Shown piece after piece: positions 47,134 through 58,475 of a stretch of DNA of 64,000 nt (positions within the stretch are counted from its first letter, which is position 1; the number at the start of each line of letters is the position of its first letter). This DNA comes from Membranipora membranacea (Eukaryota > Bryozoa > Gymnolaemata > Cheilostomatida > Membraniporidae), in assembly GCA_914767715.1 (NCBI GenBank), contig OU612072.1:19530001-19594000 (forward strand), read 5' to 3'. The notes beneath the pieces are model-generated. The model saw nothing but the letters and a program-made list of their open reading frames with translations, was not told the DNA's origin and ran no database searches. The position numbers were made by a program, and so were the translations under genes.

Positions 47134-47240
47134 TGATGCAGATAATTAAGATTCAGATTTAGAATCAAAGGATAACTGAAATCTGCTGCGATCTATGAAT
47201 TTATCTCTACATGACTATTTCAAATCGGGAGACACAGCTT
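47134..47240. repeat. Direct repeat, left copy
   Basis: TTTAGAATCAAAGGATAACT ... AATCTGCTG ... CAAATCGGGAGACACAGC matches 48,494-48,585 in the same orientation, about 1.35 kb away. Together they bracket the foldback element at 47,601-48,009. Confidence 0.7.
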
Positions 47241-47600
47241 CTGCTTAAAAAGATATGATTTAAACAATTAGATTGTATTTTTAAATTATGGCAAATGATA
47301 TAGGAAAGCTGATTAACTGTTGTCAGTGTTTGATTTCAGGGCTTGGCTTAGGCTTTTAACCATCAGCTCAATTAAGATAACTCATGCTTAGTTTTCTTAT
47401 TTCTCTTATTGTGTTCACAAAATCAGTGTCTAGCTGAGAGACGGATACACCGGTTTATAGGTGTAACATCAAACTGTATATTTCACACTATCAAGAACAG
47501 AAACCTGACATCGTGTCATATGGTAACATTATTAATAATTCAGCAATAACCATATATTTCATAATAAACCTAGGCAGAACACAATATGGACCATTAGCGT

Positions 47601-48009
47601 TGAGGCACTAAGGCATTTAATTGTGGGCGAAGTAACAATATTGGAAGGTGTAGAAGCAATGATGCTATCATTGATTTACTGTCAAAAATCCATGTTTTTG
47701 GTTGATAACTCGATCAATTTTAATCGGATTTTAAGTTTGAAAATTACAATAGATTTAACAGCTTGTCTTGAACAGTTTCATACTAATTTCTGGCAACAGA
47801 AGATTTTTTGAAGAAGAAATAGCATCAGGTTGATCACAAGATGCTGCTGATTGTAAAGCAATTTTCAAATTCAAAATCTGATCAAAATTGAGTAATGAAA
47901 AAAAATTTTGGCAAAAGAAGATTTTTTGAAGAAGAAATAGCATCAATGATTGCATCATTGCTTCTACACCTTCCAATGATGTTACGTCGCCCAAAAATTA
48001 AGTGCCTCA
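47601..48009. mobile_element. Foldback element, about 409 bp
   Basis: The left end TGAGGCACT...TTTAATTGTGGGCGA and right end TCGCCCAAAAATTAAGTGCC, then CTCA, are inverted copies. Homology continues inward for about 130 bases (ATTGGAAGGTGTAGAAGCAA on opposite strands). The middle contains a 30-base direct repeat beginning AGAAGATTTTTTGAAGAAGA at 47,799 and 47,918. No transposase frame. Confidence 0.75.
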
Positions 48010-49019
48010 CTGCAGCTTTATACAGTGTCATGTCTATGTTTATTATTAAGTCTATGGCAATGACTATTAATTGTAGTGGGATGTGCTTGTACTGTTAGGT
48101 GCATTTACTTCATTCAGTAGTACACAAGCTCAGAATTCACCAATTTTAAATCCCATTAAACTGTGTTATAATGTTCATTTTTTGACTTTTCAGAGTTGTA
48201 TAAAGTTCGGTGTTATTCCCAAACTTGATCAGAAAACAGTCAGTGAGGTATTTTACATATCATTCTCAGATGTAATATTACGTCATGTTCATTCTAATGC
48301 TATGTGTACTATACTATGTAATCCACCATCATCATTATTGTTTCATTTTCTTGGCTATTCATGCTAAGCAGAGGCACTTCATTAGCTGTTAAACTCTCTA
48401 CAAATCACATCTAGTTATTTTCTTAATCTTTGATGATATGAACGAGAATGTCAATATTACGAAGTGATCACAAAATTAAAGATTTAGAATATAGATTGCA
48501 GATAATGCGGATTCATATTTAGAATCAAAGGATAATTGAAATCTGCTGTCGCCTATGGATGTTTTTCAAATCAGGGAGCACAGCTACAAATTGAAAATCT
48601 AGATTCAAAGCCATTATGTTACTGTTCTGATATGATCTCAACGTCAAACAAGCCTTACTCACAAGATAAAGAAAATACCATATCAATCACCTGTCAGCGG
48701 CCTGTGCTCAATGAGAGTATGAGAGTATGAGAGTAAAAGCCAAAGTAGATAGGTTTGTGCACTACTTTGTGTGGACTTGAGAAACATAGTTTAACGGGTA
48801 AGAACTGCCATCGGAGTCAGTATGGGCGGGTGAGTTGGGCGATTTGTGCTCTCTGCACTATAAAGTTGTTAACTGGCCAATAAAATTGTTGAATATGGCA
48901 GAAGTACTTGTGTGGCTCTGCTGTAGGTCAGAGACAATGTACCGAAAACATTTTACCTCATCATCATCATCTTTGAAGCGGAGAGAGTTTTCCTCTCTTG
49001 GGTACAGGTACCGGGACCC
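48010..49019. other. No gene seen
   Basis: Apart from the direct repeat at 48,494-48,585, a run of GAGAGTAT repeats (48,713-48,735) and a short (ATC)n run near 48,960, nothing is recognised. Confidence 0.5.
48494..48585. repeat. Direct repeat, right copy
   Basis: Partner of 47,134-47,240, with substitutions and a gap of about 15 bases. Confidence 0.7.
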
Positions 49020-49288
49020 ATAGTACTCATGCCGCACCCTATACCCATGCCCACCGGATATCCGACTACTCTTTATATATAAGAGACAGAGGGGGTTCTT
49101 TTCACTGCGTGTGGGGTGTGCAAACACACAGTGGACCTCCGGTATTTTTGGTCCCGTTCCGCAAGGACCTGGCAATGATGAATGGTGTGCCAGTACCAAA
49201 TCAGAAATGACTGCCGGCGCCGGGAATTGAACCTGGAAATCAAAGATCCAAAGTCTGTACCATTAACCATTAGACCACTTCTGACTCC
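49020..49288 (-). mobile_element. SINE-B, tRNA-derived, independent copy
   Basis: Best preserved member. The head on the minus strand reads GGAGTCAGAAGTGGTCTAATGG, then an anticodon-arm-like ACAGACTTTGGATCTTT with TTG in the loop (tRNA-Gln-like) and a B box GGTTCAATTCCC. The body matches the unit-borne SINE-B (GAGACAGAGGG, CAAGGACCTGG). It lies in unit 3's private segment, so it is a separate insertion and proves that the 1-186 sequence is a repeat family. Confidence 0.65.
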
Positions 49289-50195
49289 CCGAAACATTTA
49301 CCTCAAACACAACCTCTCTTAATTTGAGCTGCAGACTCAAACTAATACGCCAAATAATCAGCGTTAATCCTAATTTCCTCAACTAAAATTCTCCAGTTTT
49401 GAACCAAAAACTCAATTTTGTTCTGAATTTTATCTTGTCCCCTATTAATACCTCCTCCTGACCACTATGATCCACTATGATCCTTGCTGAAATATTTAAA
49501 AGGAACTAATTGCTATTTTCCACAATTTTTGACTTTTTTTCATTTTTCATGTGCCCTATGGACTCACAATACTTGATTAGCTGGGATAATATATCCACTT
49601 TTCTAACAGGACTGACCCTTTAATGTATCACCCTCTTTCAACTATGCCTCACGAATTCGGTTATTGCTAACCTACAAGCCATAAATCAGTTTATTATGGA
49701 AATGATGGTATAAAGGGTTACCTGTACCGAACCCTGCATTTATGCTGAGTTTGATAAAGCTATATTATCATCTGAAACAGATTCACTAGTCAATTGATTT
49801 CTCATGTAAAACCTAAAAGCTTTGTCATTACTCGAGCTCTAAAATTTTCATCTAGTAATGTAACATGAGCATCAAATGTGGAATCATCTACTACGGTTGG
49901 GACACTCAAGCTCATAAGCAAATCTAGAGTTTCATTTCCTATCACAGCAAAAAGAATCTTTTTATTTTTATTAGCCTAAGTTACCTCCTTTGCCGCAAGC
50001 CAAGAGTTTAATCTTAGTTTATATGTGGGCCGTTTTTCTTTACAAATGTATTCAGGTACCTTACCTATTGACATGTTGTAGCAGGTTCTCTTAGGTGCTC
50101 TATCTTTATTGTATAGGTTTGCCTTCTAGTACCTTCTAGGTTGGTTAAGGTTGATTAAAAGGGTTGATTGAAGGTTGATTAAAACGGATGTCTTA
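49289..50195. other. No gene seen (end of unit 3 private segment)
   Basis: AT-rich, with a short tandem GGTTGATTAAAAG/GGTTGATTGAAGG run near 50,147-50,180 next to the SINE-A breakpoint. Confidence 0.5.
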
Positions 50196-50421
50196 TCACT
50201 CGCCCATCCCGAGGCATGGCCAGCGAAATGTTAACGCCTTATTGGCGAGGCCCCAATAACTGCGCCAGTTTGCTCTCTGTTTGCGGGCAGGTCGGAGGAC
50301 ACCTGGGGGCCAACCAATCCCCAGTAGAAGATGGACTACTGGGACTGCATTGGGACTCGAACCGATGACATTCAACACTTGCGTGTTGAAGTCCGGCGCT
50401 CTAACCAACTGAGCCACCTCC
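50196..50421 (-). mobile_element. SINE-A, tRNA-derived (unit 3, variant head)
   Basis: A box and B box (GGTTCGAGTCCC) are well preserved. Between them this copy has a perfect 8-bp stem, TTCAACAC/GTGTTGAA, around a GCAA loop (50,371-50,390, minus strand), degenerate in the other copies. The body agrees with units 1 and 2 only down to about 50,225. Left of that the tail is different sequence, so the edge of unit 3's private segment lies inside this SINE. Confidence 0.7.
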
Positions 50422-51764
50422 TGCCCCTTCTAGTTCATCTTCCATCTACTGCATGCCTCCCTCATAGCCTGAGTAAGTTTGCACTGATTGTCTTTCCGTT
50501 ATTACGTGTTTTATTACTTATTACGTCATGTTTGTTCGTGGATATTTATTGAGAGCAATTACAGAGACCTAGCATAGAGCATGGTTGACATTAAAAGGAA
50601 ATAGCCACTGCATCGTGGTAATCATATTAGACAATGGAATACGACCTCACATCCTGTGATGTCTGGTAGCAGACTAATAAGTGTTATCATTTTGGCACAA
50701 CATATATAAAATCCCCTAATTTAACTTAATCCCAGATTCCTAATCTTGAAAACATTTATTTTGTGATTTTTCTGTTAACTTCTCGAAATGCACCATCACC
50801 TGAGATTGACAGTGATAAAGTGCTGGACTTAATCACTGTTGTTTACATTCCAAATGTTTATTATAAATATATTGTCAGGAATTATTGTTAACGTAAAGAT
50901 TGTCTGATTAACATGTTGTTTAATATTGAGAAATGGGCACTGGCATTGATAATGCTTAGGCCTTGTCTTTGGGAAGGGGCAATAATAATCCCTGTGTAAA
51001 AAATAAAGGCGTTGAAACAATGAGTAGTTAAAACGGACGATTGATGTTGAGAGATTTCAACATAGAGTTGAGGGACATATTTTGACTTATCAACTTGACT
51101 AGTGTATTATAGGCGGATGGAGAGAGAGAAAATCAGTGTAAGGACCTATATTTGGACATAATCCAGATTCGATAAGGTTATGTTGCCTGTATTTTTTGTT
51201 AAACACTTGAACACTTGAACTCTTAAAAAACCAAAGAAAACACAAAACAATAAAATTTTCTAATAACATAAAGAAGAGCATTACAATGATGACACTAACA
51301 AGGTCTGAAAAAAAAAATGCCAACTTAGTTATGACAATTTCGGACAACTACTTATTATGAGCCCAAACCCAAATCTGACATGAAAGAATTTGGCTGGTCC
51401 TAACACGACTGTTCATATCAGTGACATGTGGAATAGGGTTGAGAGTTGAAACTCAACTTTTTGTTCAATTTGAAAAAAAATCAACCTGTTTAGCTGTATA
51501 ACTCGTCGCTGGGTTGTCTGCTGGTAAGTTCGCTGAACGTGCGATTGGGATGGTTGCTAAAATCTTTGATGATCGGGCTGCGCATTTGCTGGATAAAATA
51601 GTTGTAGTTAAAGTTCATCTGTACGAAAGACAATGATCTGGTCTTGCCCCTCAGGGTGTGTGGGTGTGTCTTTTGATTGAGGCGTTGATATTCCATATTT
51701 CACGGTGTCAGGTTGGTTGCGTTGGTTTTAACCCAGCTCTATTCTCGGTTCTTCGTTTGCGCTG

Positions 51765-53969
51765 TTAATTTGTAGCTAATGGGTTGCTTCTATTTTTCCC
51801 TCTTCCTCTGAGCTTTTCATCTGCCGCTAAGGGATTGCCTCTTGGTGCTACGGTGTTACTTGGTACACTGTGTGCCTGTGGTTTTCGCTTGCAATACAAT
51901 GCAAGGGAAATTGCAACAATCAAAACAACAATAGCCACTGAGCCCAAAATTATGGGGTGCCGTGTTTGTTGTTTACTCTCCTCTCTTCTAAATATCCACG
52001 AGTATTGCTTAGAAGTTTGTCCACCAGCAAAGCCCACTTTACAGTCAACCTTGTTACCATTTCTAAGATCAGATGTTGTAATTTGTAAGTTATCCTTTAT
52101 CTCTGCCAGCTCCAGCCCATTCAAAAACCACACATAACCTAAGCCTACTGAGCTTCTGAATACATCACAGTATAGATGAAATGATGACGGTGTTTCGTTT
52201 TCTAGAAAGATAGTTTTAACCGTCTCCTTCCCGATCCTGTCCTTGAACTCAACATATTTAGGCATCACTTGAATCCATTTGATAATATTTGATTCAGACC
52301 CAGGGAAATTGATATGGGACTCGTCAGTACATGTAATGTTAATTCCTTCCCTGTCTTGTCTGCTGGGCTCATAGAAAGTATCTTCAAGGTCTAAGAACAA
52401 TTTGTCACTGACTCTCTGAAGCTCTGTAACAAAATGATTTAATCATGTAATTGCAATGCTCTTTTTTGCTGATAAATATGTTGCTGCTGTAAAGACATAA
52501 GTTCTTTTCATTTCATTGAAGTTGGTATCTAAATGATGAACACGAATAGCCTCATTACATTTAAAATTAAAAGTTATGTTATCGGGTGCTTCAATTTGAA
52601 GATAAGTCTTATGTAGGAAATAATGCTGGGTTGTCACTATATCTATGTAAACAACTAACGTGGACAGGCTCTCCTTATAATATTTAGACAAGTGTGTGGT
52701 ATTATAAGAGTCTTACACATATAAATTAGAAAATTTAACACAATTTATAAACTTACGGTAGGTGTACCTCGAGCTAGGTTTTGCTTTAACAGATTTACAG
52801 GAGAAGTTGAACCTTTTTCCCTCTTCCACAACACCGCTTAGACTCAATGTAAGATTTTGTGGTTCCACTTTAAAATCTGGGATTGCAGACAAAATGTTAT
52901 GATGATCCGAATATCCAATGGCGGTCAATCTATCAGTCCTGTAATCTGCATTGCAAGTAAACCTTGAATATTCCCTCTGCATGGCTCGAGTGATATTTCC
53001 TGTTATGGTGATTTGTTCAAGCTTTCGGTCTCTGTTCCCGCAGTCATCTGAGGTAAGGTTGTTCCACTGGGGAATGTATGGTCTATTATCAGCTCTAGCA
53101 TTCCCATTGTACTCACAACCTCTCGTCTGATCATATCTTAATTCTTTACTAAAGAAGCTTACATATATTGATTCTGGTCTGTTTGCTGACTCAGTGTCCT
53201 CATAACTTGTACCATTTATCCCAGCATCACACGAGAACCTTCAAATTTCGGAAATTCATCGATATAACAGCAATGATCTAATCACACGTATCATGGTTAA
53301 TATGTCATTAATATTATAAACTGATTCATGCGAGCACAGTATTATTCTAGCTAGATAATGTATTCTGATTTAGGGCGTTGATGTGAATCCCAAGATTTAG
53401 TCAGTTCGGCAGTAAACAAAAAAGAAATAATTGTATTTATCTAAGCAAGTTCTGTGGCCATGGACAGTAGCAAGAAACAGCCGAATAAATTGGTGGATGA
53501 TATATCAACACCAGAGCGATATGAAAGAAACTATAATTTGTTGCCATAAATATACAGGTAACTGTGAAGGGAGAACACTCAGGCATGGATAAAAATGAAT
53601 ATTTTCAAGTGTCATGCTGGGCAACCACACATTTTATTGATCCAAACTTTGGTAGTGACATACATGTTTCTAACTTTACAGTCTTCCAGGGTTGACTGAT
53701 ATATTAACATGATACAATGTTGCTCTTGGGCCTTTTAAGATCTGAAAATAACTTGACAGAGCTAAAACAGAATGCTTGAATATCAAGTTTTTTTTGCTCC
53801 TGGTATGAACTGCTACTTACTCGAATGGCTGCCCTTCATAGAACTCTGTAGAAGGTTTGTACGTGAATTTTACTCCTCGAGGGCCCAGGTAACCCCATAC
53901 ATATTGGTTGTTTCCTCTGATACACAATAAAAATATTAGACTGATAACCATAAATTCTAGCTTAATCAT
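51765..53969 (-). CDS. Type I membrane receptor with Ig-like ectodomain, 429 aa, three exons (unit 3)
   Basis: Exons on the minus strand: 53,821-53,969, 52,757-53,238 and 51,765-52,423, with the same phases (2 and 1) as unit 2 and an open joined frame. The start is shifted by one codon (MIKLEFMVISLIFLLC). The end of the signal-peptide exon (GPRGVKFTYKPSTEFYEGQP) is unchanged, whereas exon 2 and the first half of exon 3 differ at many residues and small indels from unit 2. The juxtamembrane GGQTSKQYSWIFRR and most of the tail (PRGNPLAADEKLRGRG) are again conserved. So the ectodomain changes while both ends are held constant. Transmembrane segment: HPIILGSVAIVVLIVAISLA. No tyrosine in the tail. 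Function unknown; see the unit 2 gene. Confidence 0.8.
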
Positions 53970-54699
53970 CTTCTCTATATCAATTTATTTAAAGGTGAAT
54001 GATTTCTTTTTAAACTTGATAAAGTTAGCCGAGCAAGTAGAACTAAACTACATAACCAACAGTCTTCTCAGGTCATACAGTCATTTCAAAACAGTACGCA
54101 TTCAGACCATTCATTGTTTGTCCTGTTGATAATTGATAACGTCAAGTTATTAACAGCTGTGAGATCTCAGTAACTTCACAGCAAAGGTACATCTCCTTTC
54201 AAATTCATTCATGATACAGCAGAACAACAATACTCCAGCAGATACCTCAGAACTATTTTCTGGTTGCTGATGTAAGAAGTATTAGTTGTTCACCAGTCTG
54301 TCTGTGAAAGTAATGTTAGAAAATAATTTGTTGATTTAGATTTAAAATGTATTTTCAGCTGTCTAATATTAAATCCAAAATATTAAATAAATATATATTC
54401 TTAGTTCAAAGTGTGTGAGAGGTTTGAGCTGGTAAACTTGAATCTTGTTAGAGTGAGGTGCTTGATAACCCAATCGATTTTGCACCCTGCTAATTGCAAA
54501 TTGAGACAGTATTCTAAGTCTCTCTGAGCAAGAAAGAACATATCGCATTTATCAGATGGCACAGTTCATGAATTGAGGTTGTCTTCAATAGTCAAGGAAG
54601 AATATATGTCCCTGTAAAGATGATTGTCATTGATAAAAAGGGTGATCAAGGTGTTAGAGATTGGGAGAAATTGTCTGAGGTGTTGCTCAACATGTGAAC

Positions 54700-56095
54700 C
54701 AAACAACTTTAAAAGATTCTTTCAAGCAACCATGAATTATTTGCCATATACATGTTTAGGGTCAGATATCACCTCCTTAATCATTGATATAATCCTTGTT
54801 TACTACTGTCTTCTCAACATCAGCGTTTTATTTCCATTACCGCATACATAACACATTAAAACAAATTAATTGTATCACTAGGTTCAATAATAACAATAAT
54901 GACAAAAGATTAAAACGGTACTTGGATCAGTACTAAATGGAGGGAATATAGTAAGGCGATTAATAAATGAGCAGTTAGGGCAGTGACTTACATCGCCGGT
55001 ATAGTGAACTTGATTGTAAACATATAAATGAGAAGGCTTTTTACAATGAATGCACCAAGGGCAAATGTGGATAGAGTGTGTTTCTAACCAGGATACTTTC
55101 CAACTGAGCCATTCTCAATCCTGATCATTATCCTACTTATCTTTTTTTCACACTTGAACAATTTCCAACCGTTATATTTTGCCACCTAGACATTTTCTCC
55201 ATCAACCCATATTTCCCATCAGGCCACATTCCCAACCAGCCATTTTCCCTCCAAGAAAAATTCACAACAAACCACTTTCCCACTTACAAGATGTCATCAA
55301 TCAACCAACAAATGATTTAGAAAAAATAAGGCTCCTTGCATGCACTGTCATATTGATGAAGTTACATCAATTATTAATAACAATAATACACTATATTTTG
55401 AAACTTGAGAGTCGTTTCCACTACAGATTTCTTTCGCGAAGAACAAGGGTTTGTTTGTAAGAGTTATCTTCCCATATTGCTATAGAAATCATTCCATTGA
55501 CTGTTAGGATAAATAGAGCTGTACCAACAATACAAGATAACAGTTGTAGCAAATTCTAACAATTAACAGTCTCATTGTTATCATGTGCTAATGTTCAATA
55601 TTATCTCTTTCAACCAACTTGCCAAGTTGTCCATGTTGCCTCAATGACCATGAATTTAGACCACACAATATTAACACTGCAGACTAATGACACCCCAACA
55701 AAAATCGGCAGCAGTTGGGTGAAGGGGATTGAATCCAATAATATTTGCTTAGCGATTAACCTGCACTCTATCATAGATTGGTGCAGGATAAAAAATTACT
55801 CCCAAGTATGCACTCTCTAGCACAGGTTCATTCTGAGCTCAGAATTTTGGTCTTGTAGTTTGAAGTGTGAAGTTTGCTTATTGGTTTATTATTATCCAAC
55901 CATCCTATAATAGGTTGATAGCATCAAATGTACAGCACGTAAATCGAATAATAAAATAAAAGAGAGTCTGAGCTGCATCAGTTGAAAAATTTTTTTTTGT
56001 CTTTTAGTTACTTTACAATTTGATGGCTTGTATTTATCTATTTTTGCTCTACAGGCGGATTTTCTGATTGTATTTATTATAATACAACGGTTCAG
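54700..56095. other. No gene seen (unit 3 private segment)
   Basis: Apart from the array fragment, unique AT-rich sequence replacing about 15.0 kb of unit 1. No coding pattern supported. Confidence 0.4.
55150..55300. repeat. CCATTTTC-like array fragment
   Basis: Blocks such as TTTCCAACCGTTATATTTTGCC, ACATTTTCTCCATCAACCC and CATTTTCCCTCCAAG resemble the array at 2,341-2,620 in composition and spacing but not in exact sequence. Confidence 0.4.
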
Positions 56096-56350
56096 GGAGT
56101 GATGATCGCTGTCGGCTTTTTCACTGTATTGTTCACTGCAATAGGTGTGCGGGAAAATTTTATGGCCGGCAGTGCAAGATTGTTAAGTCTCTCCTCAGGG
56201 TTGTCAGAGAATGGCAGCATAATCCGAGTAGCAGAGCTCTGGATGCTCTTTAGTCTTGTTTTGTCCGTGTCTGATAGCAGATTGGGCCATGCAGGGCAAG
56301 CGTTGCCGATTACAGACTTAATATTAGCTACGTAGAAGGATTTTAGGCCA
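56096..56350 (-). mobile_element. CR1/Jockey-type LINE, 3' end of RT region (fragment)
   Basis: On the minus strand, from about 56,338 to a TGA at 56,099, the frame reads SVIGNACPAWPNLLSDTDKT, then LKSIQSSATRIMLP and EERLNNLALPAI. The string 'YAxPxW...L...xLExIQxxAxRII' is typical of the conserved end of CR1/L2/Jockey reverse transcriptase polypeptides. The catalytic region and everything upstream are gone. Confidence 0.65.
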
Positions 56351-56427
56351 TCGCTGGAGGCTTGATATGTGATTTGCCATTTTTGCTAGGAATCCACAAG
56401 CTACCTTTTCAACTCACAAATCATTTA

Positions 56428-56940
56428 TAGACAGTTTTCTGAGCTCTTATTTATGCCTCAGTTCGGAGTTGTCCTCTCTCCAGTTTGGTACTTTTAACCC
56501 ACCATGCATATGAAAAAATCGCTGAAAGAGGGTTGTATTGAAAACCGCTTATATTGGGATAAAAATGGTTTTTGATTCAGAGTCTGCACCATTGAAAACC
56601 CTGTGAGACAGGGTTTCCAAATCATTGGAGGCTTGAATGTTGATGAATCTTAAATTTTTTGGACGAAACTCAAGAAGGATTCTGCCAAATTGTCCGCAAA
56701 CCAGACAAAAAATGCTATAATTGACTATCCAAATACTACAATTGTTTCCCAAACTATGATCATATGAGTTTTCAATGTTGCAGATTCCGAATGAAAAATA
56801 ATTTTTATCCTTTTATAAGCGGTTTTCAAGATAACCCTCTTTTCAGCACGTTTTTCCTACGCGGCATTTGTTTAAAGTACCAAACTGGTGAGAGGACAAC
56901 TCCAAATTGAGGCCTAAATCAGAGCTCAGAAAACTGTCTA
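56428..56940. mobile_element. Foldback element with about 150-bp inverted arms
   Basis: The left arm TAGACAGTTTTCTGAGCTCT ... GGAGTTGTCCTCTC ... CAGTTTGGTACTTT pairs with the right arm ending AGAGCTCAGAAAACTGTCTA at 56,940. The arms also share AGAGGGTT..TTGAAAACCGCTTAT. The loop of about 220 bases has no transposase. It lies directly beside the CR1 fragment. Confidence 0.75.
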
Positions 56941-57960
56941 TTGGAAGCAAATATAGAAAAAAAATCATCTTCATTTGAATCAATCGTAAATGTTTTTGCT
57001 TATGCAATTAGGTAGAATCCTAATTGAAATGTTATATTGGCACCAGTTTAAACTCAAAGGTACAATTCATGTCTTTGGATTATTATAAGCTAGTCACATT
57101 TTTCTGGATGCAATCCACAGACTAATCTGCTAGTCAAATAGTTATTTGGGAAGACATAGTTAGATTTGATTTCAAATTCATGCATGAATGTTATGTGTGC
57201 AATCTGCACTGTTTATCAGCGCTCCCAATACAGAAGCATCATACGAATATAGATAACAACATGGTATCACAATAAAAAAATATTACTCAAGAACACTTTT
57301 TTTGCATGCATGCAGCTTCGAGTCAGTACAAAAATCTGTAACTTTGAAATTTAACGAAGAAATTGATCAAACATATTCATGCAGGAATAAGTCAGAGTGG
57401 TCATTGCGGAGTGGGTTACCGCTCTAGAGTACAGGTACAGGTGATTTCAGCATTGCCAAAAACGAAACGTCATGAAAATATAGATAACAGGGAATCACAA
57501 TCAAATAAGCAATTCCAATATTAATTTGACATTCTGTAATTTCAAAGCGGCAACCATTCGATCACAGGAAAATAAGACAGGCAATCTATGTTACCTCAAT
57601 TGCAGGGAATCATAACAAAACATGTAACGTTATTTTTTACTTCAACACATCATGCTCCTATGGGCAACTGATTTATCCACACAAACACTGTAAGATAGTG
57701 CAGCTAATTGGGGATGAAACCATACATAGCCTGACACAACCCAGGCCAAACAATGACAATACAATAAGCGAACCCCCCAGTGAATTGTGGGGGCCACAAT
57801 GCAGCTAGTTTTTGTGCTAAGTTGATAGCAGATGGTAGTGATTTTAGTAACTATAGGATTCAGTGAAGGCTGGACAGTGTGCTTTCTCTCATGGAAGATA
57901 CATGAATCTTATTATGTAGTCACAATCTAGTTTTACATCGGGGTCACCATCACTCTGAAT
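56941..57960. other. No gene seen (unit 3 private segment)
   Basis: Unique AT-rich sequence; no coding or repeat structure recognised apart from short simple runs. Confidence 0.5.
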
Positions 57961-58295
57961 TTTTTGTTTGCAGGATGAACACAAGATTATCCAACCAAGG
58001 TAGTGTACAGGAACTTTTTAATTATAACTTCAATCTAACATTACTATCCATAATTATTTTGAAAACCTGAAACTGGAATCATAATTAACCCTCTAGAAGC
58101 AAGCACTCCGTCCAACCATTCACAAAACTCCGTGGTTGTCAAATATTAAATTTCCTTTATCCTGTTTGATTTATGGTCTTGAGTTCTTTGGGCTACTCAA
58201 GTGATAGCCAGCTGAGATAGTGGCATAGTAACAGGTGTAGCATGACTACAGTTTTCATCACCGATTTATTTCGGATCTGTATTCTGCCACTGTTT

Positions 58296-58475
58296 AATAA
58301 ACAATATATTTACTCAAGTCCAACAAATATAGAATTCTTAGATATTTTTTGTGTAAAATCACATCGCTGGTTTTTTTCCTAGATAATGTTGAGTCATATA
58401 GTTATTGTGTTGGGAACAGAAATTGCCGGCCCAGCGTGAGGAGTTCCTAACTTTCGCTTTTGTCTAACTTAATTT
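58296..58475 (-). repeat. Dispersed repeat, inverted relative to 3,407-3,570
   Basis: The reverse complement reads AAAGCGAAAGTTAGGAACTC, GGCAATTTCTGTTCCCA, ATTATCTAGGAAA and AATTCTATAT, in the same order as unit 1 3,420-3,545. It begins exactly where unit 3 stops matching units 1 and 2. Confidence 0.75.

Larger units (their letters stand above)
37790..58295. repeat. Tandem segmental duplication, unit 3 (most divergent)
   Basis: Similarity to units 1 and 2 runs 37,790-45,000, 50,225-54,700 and 57,960-58,295. The first kilobases are nearly identical to unit 2; 40.6-42.5 kb and the receptor gene are clearly more diverged. Private segments fill 45.0-50.2 kb and 54.7-58.0 kb. There is no RTE element and no CIMIP2-like exon; similarity stops at 58,295, the point where units 1 and 2 carry the RTE. 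Confidence 0.85.

Noticed and set aside
47623-47994. Two similar small proteins on opposite strands
   Set aside because: They are the two arms of a foldback element read on each strand.
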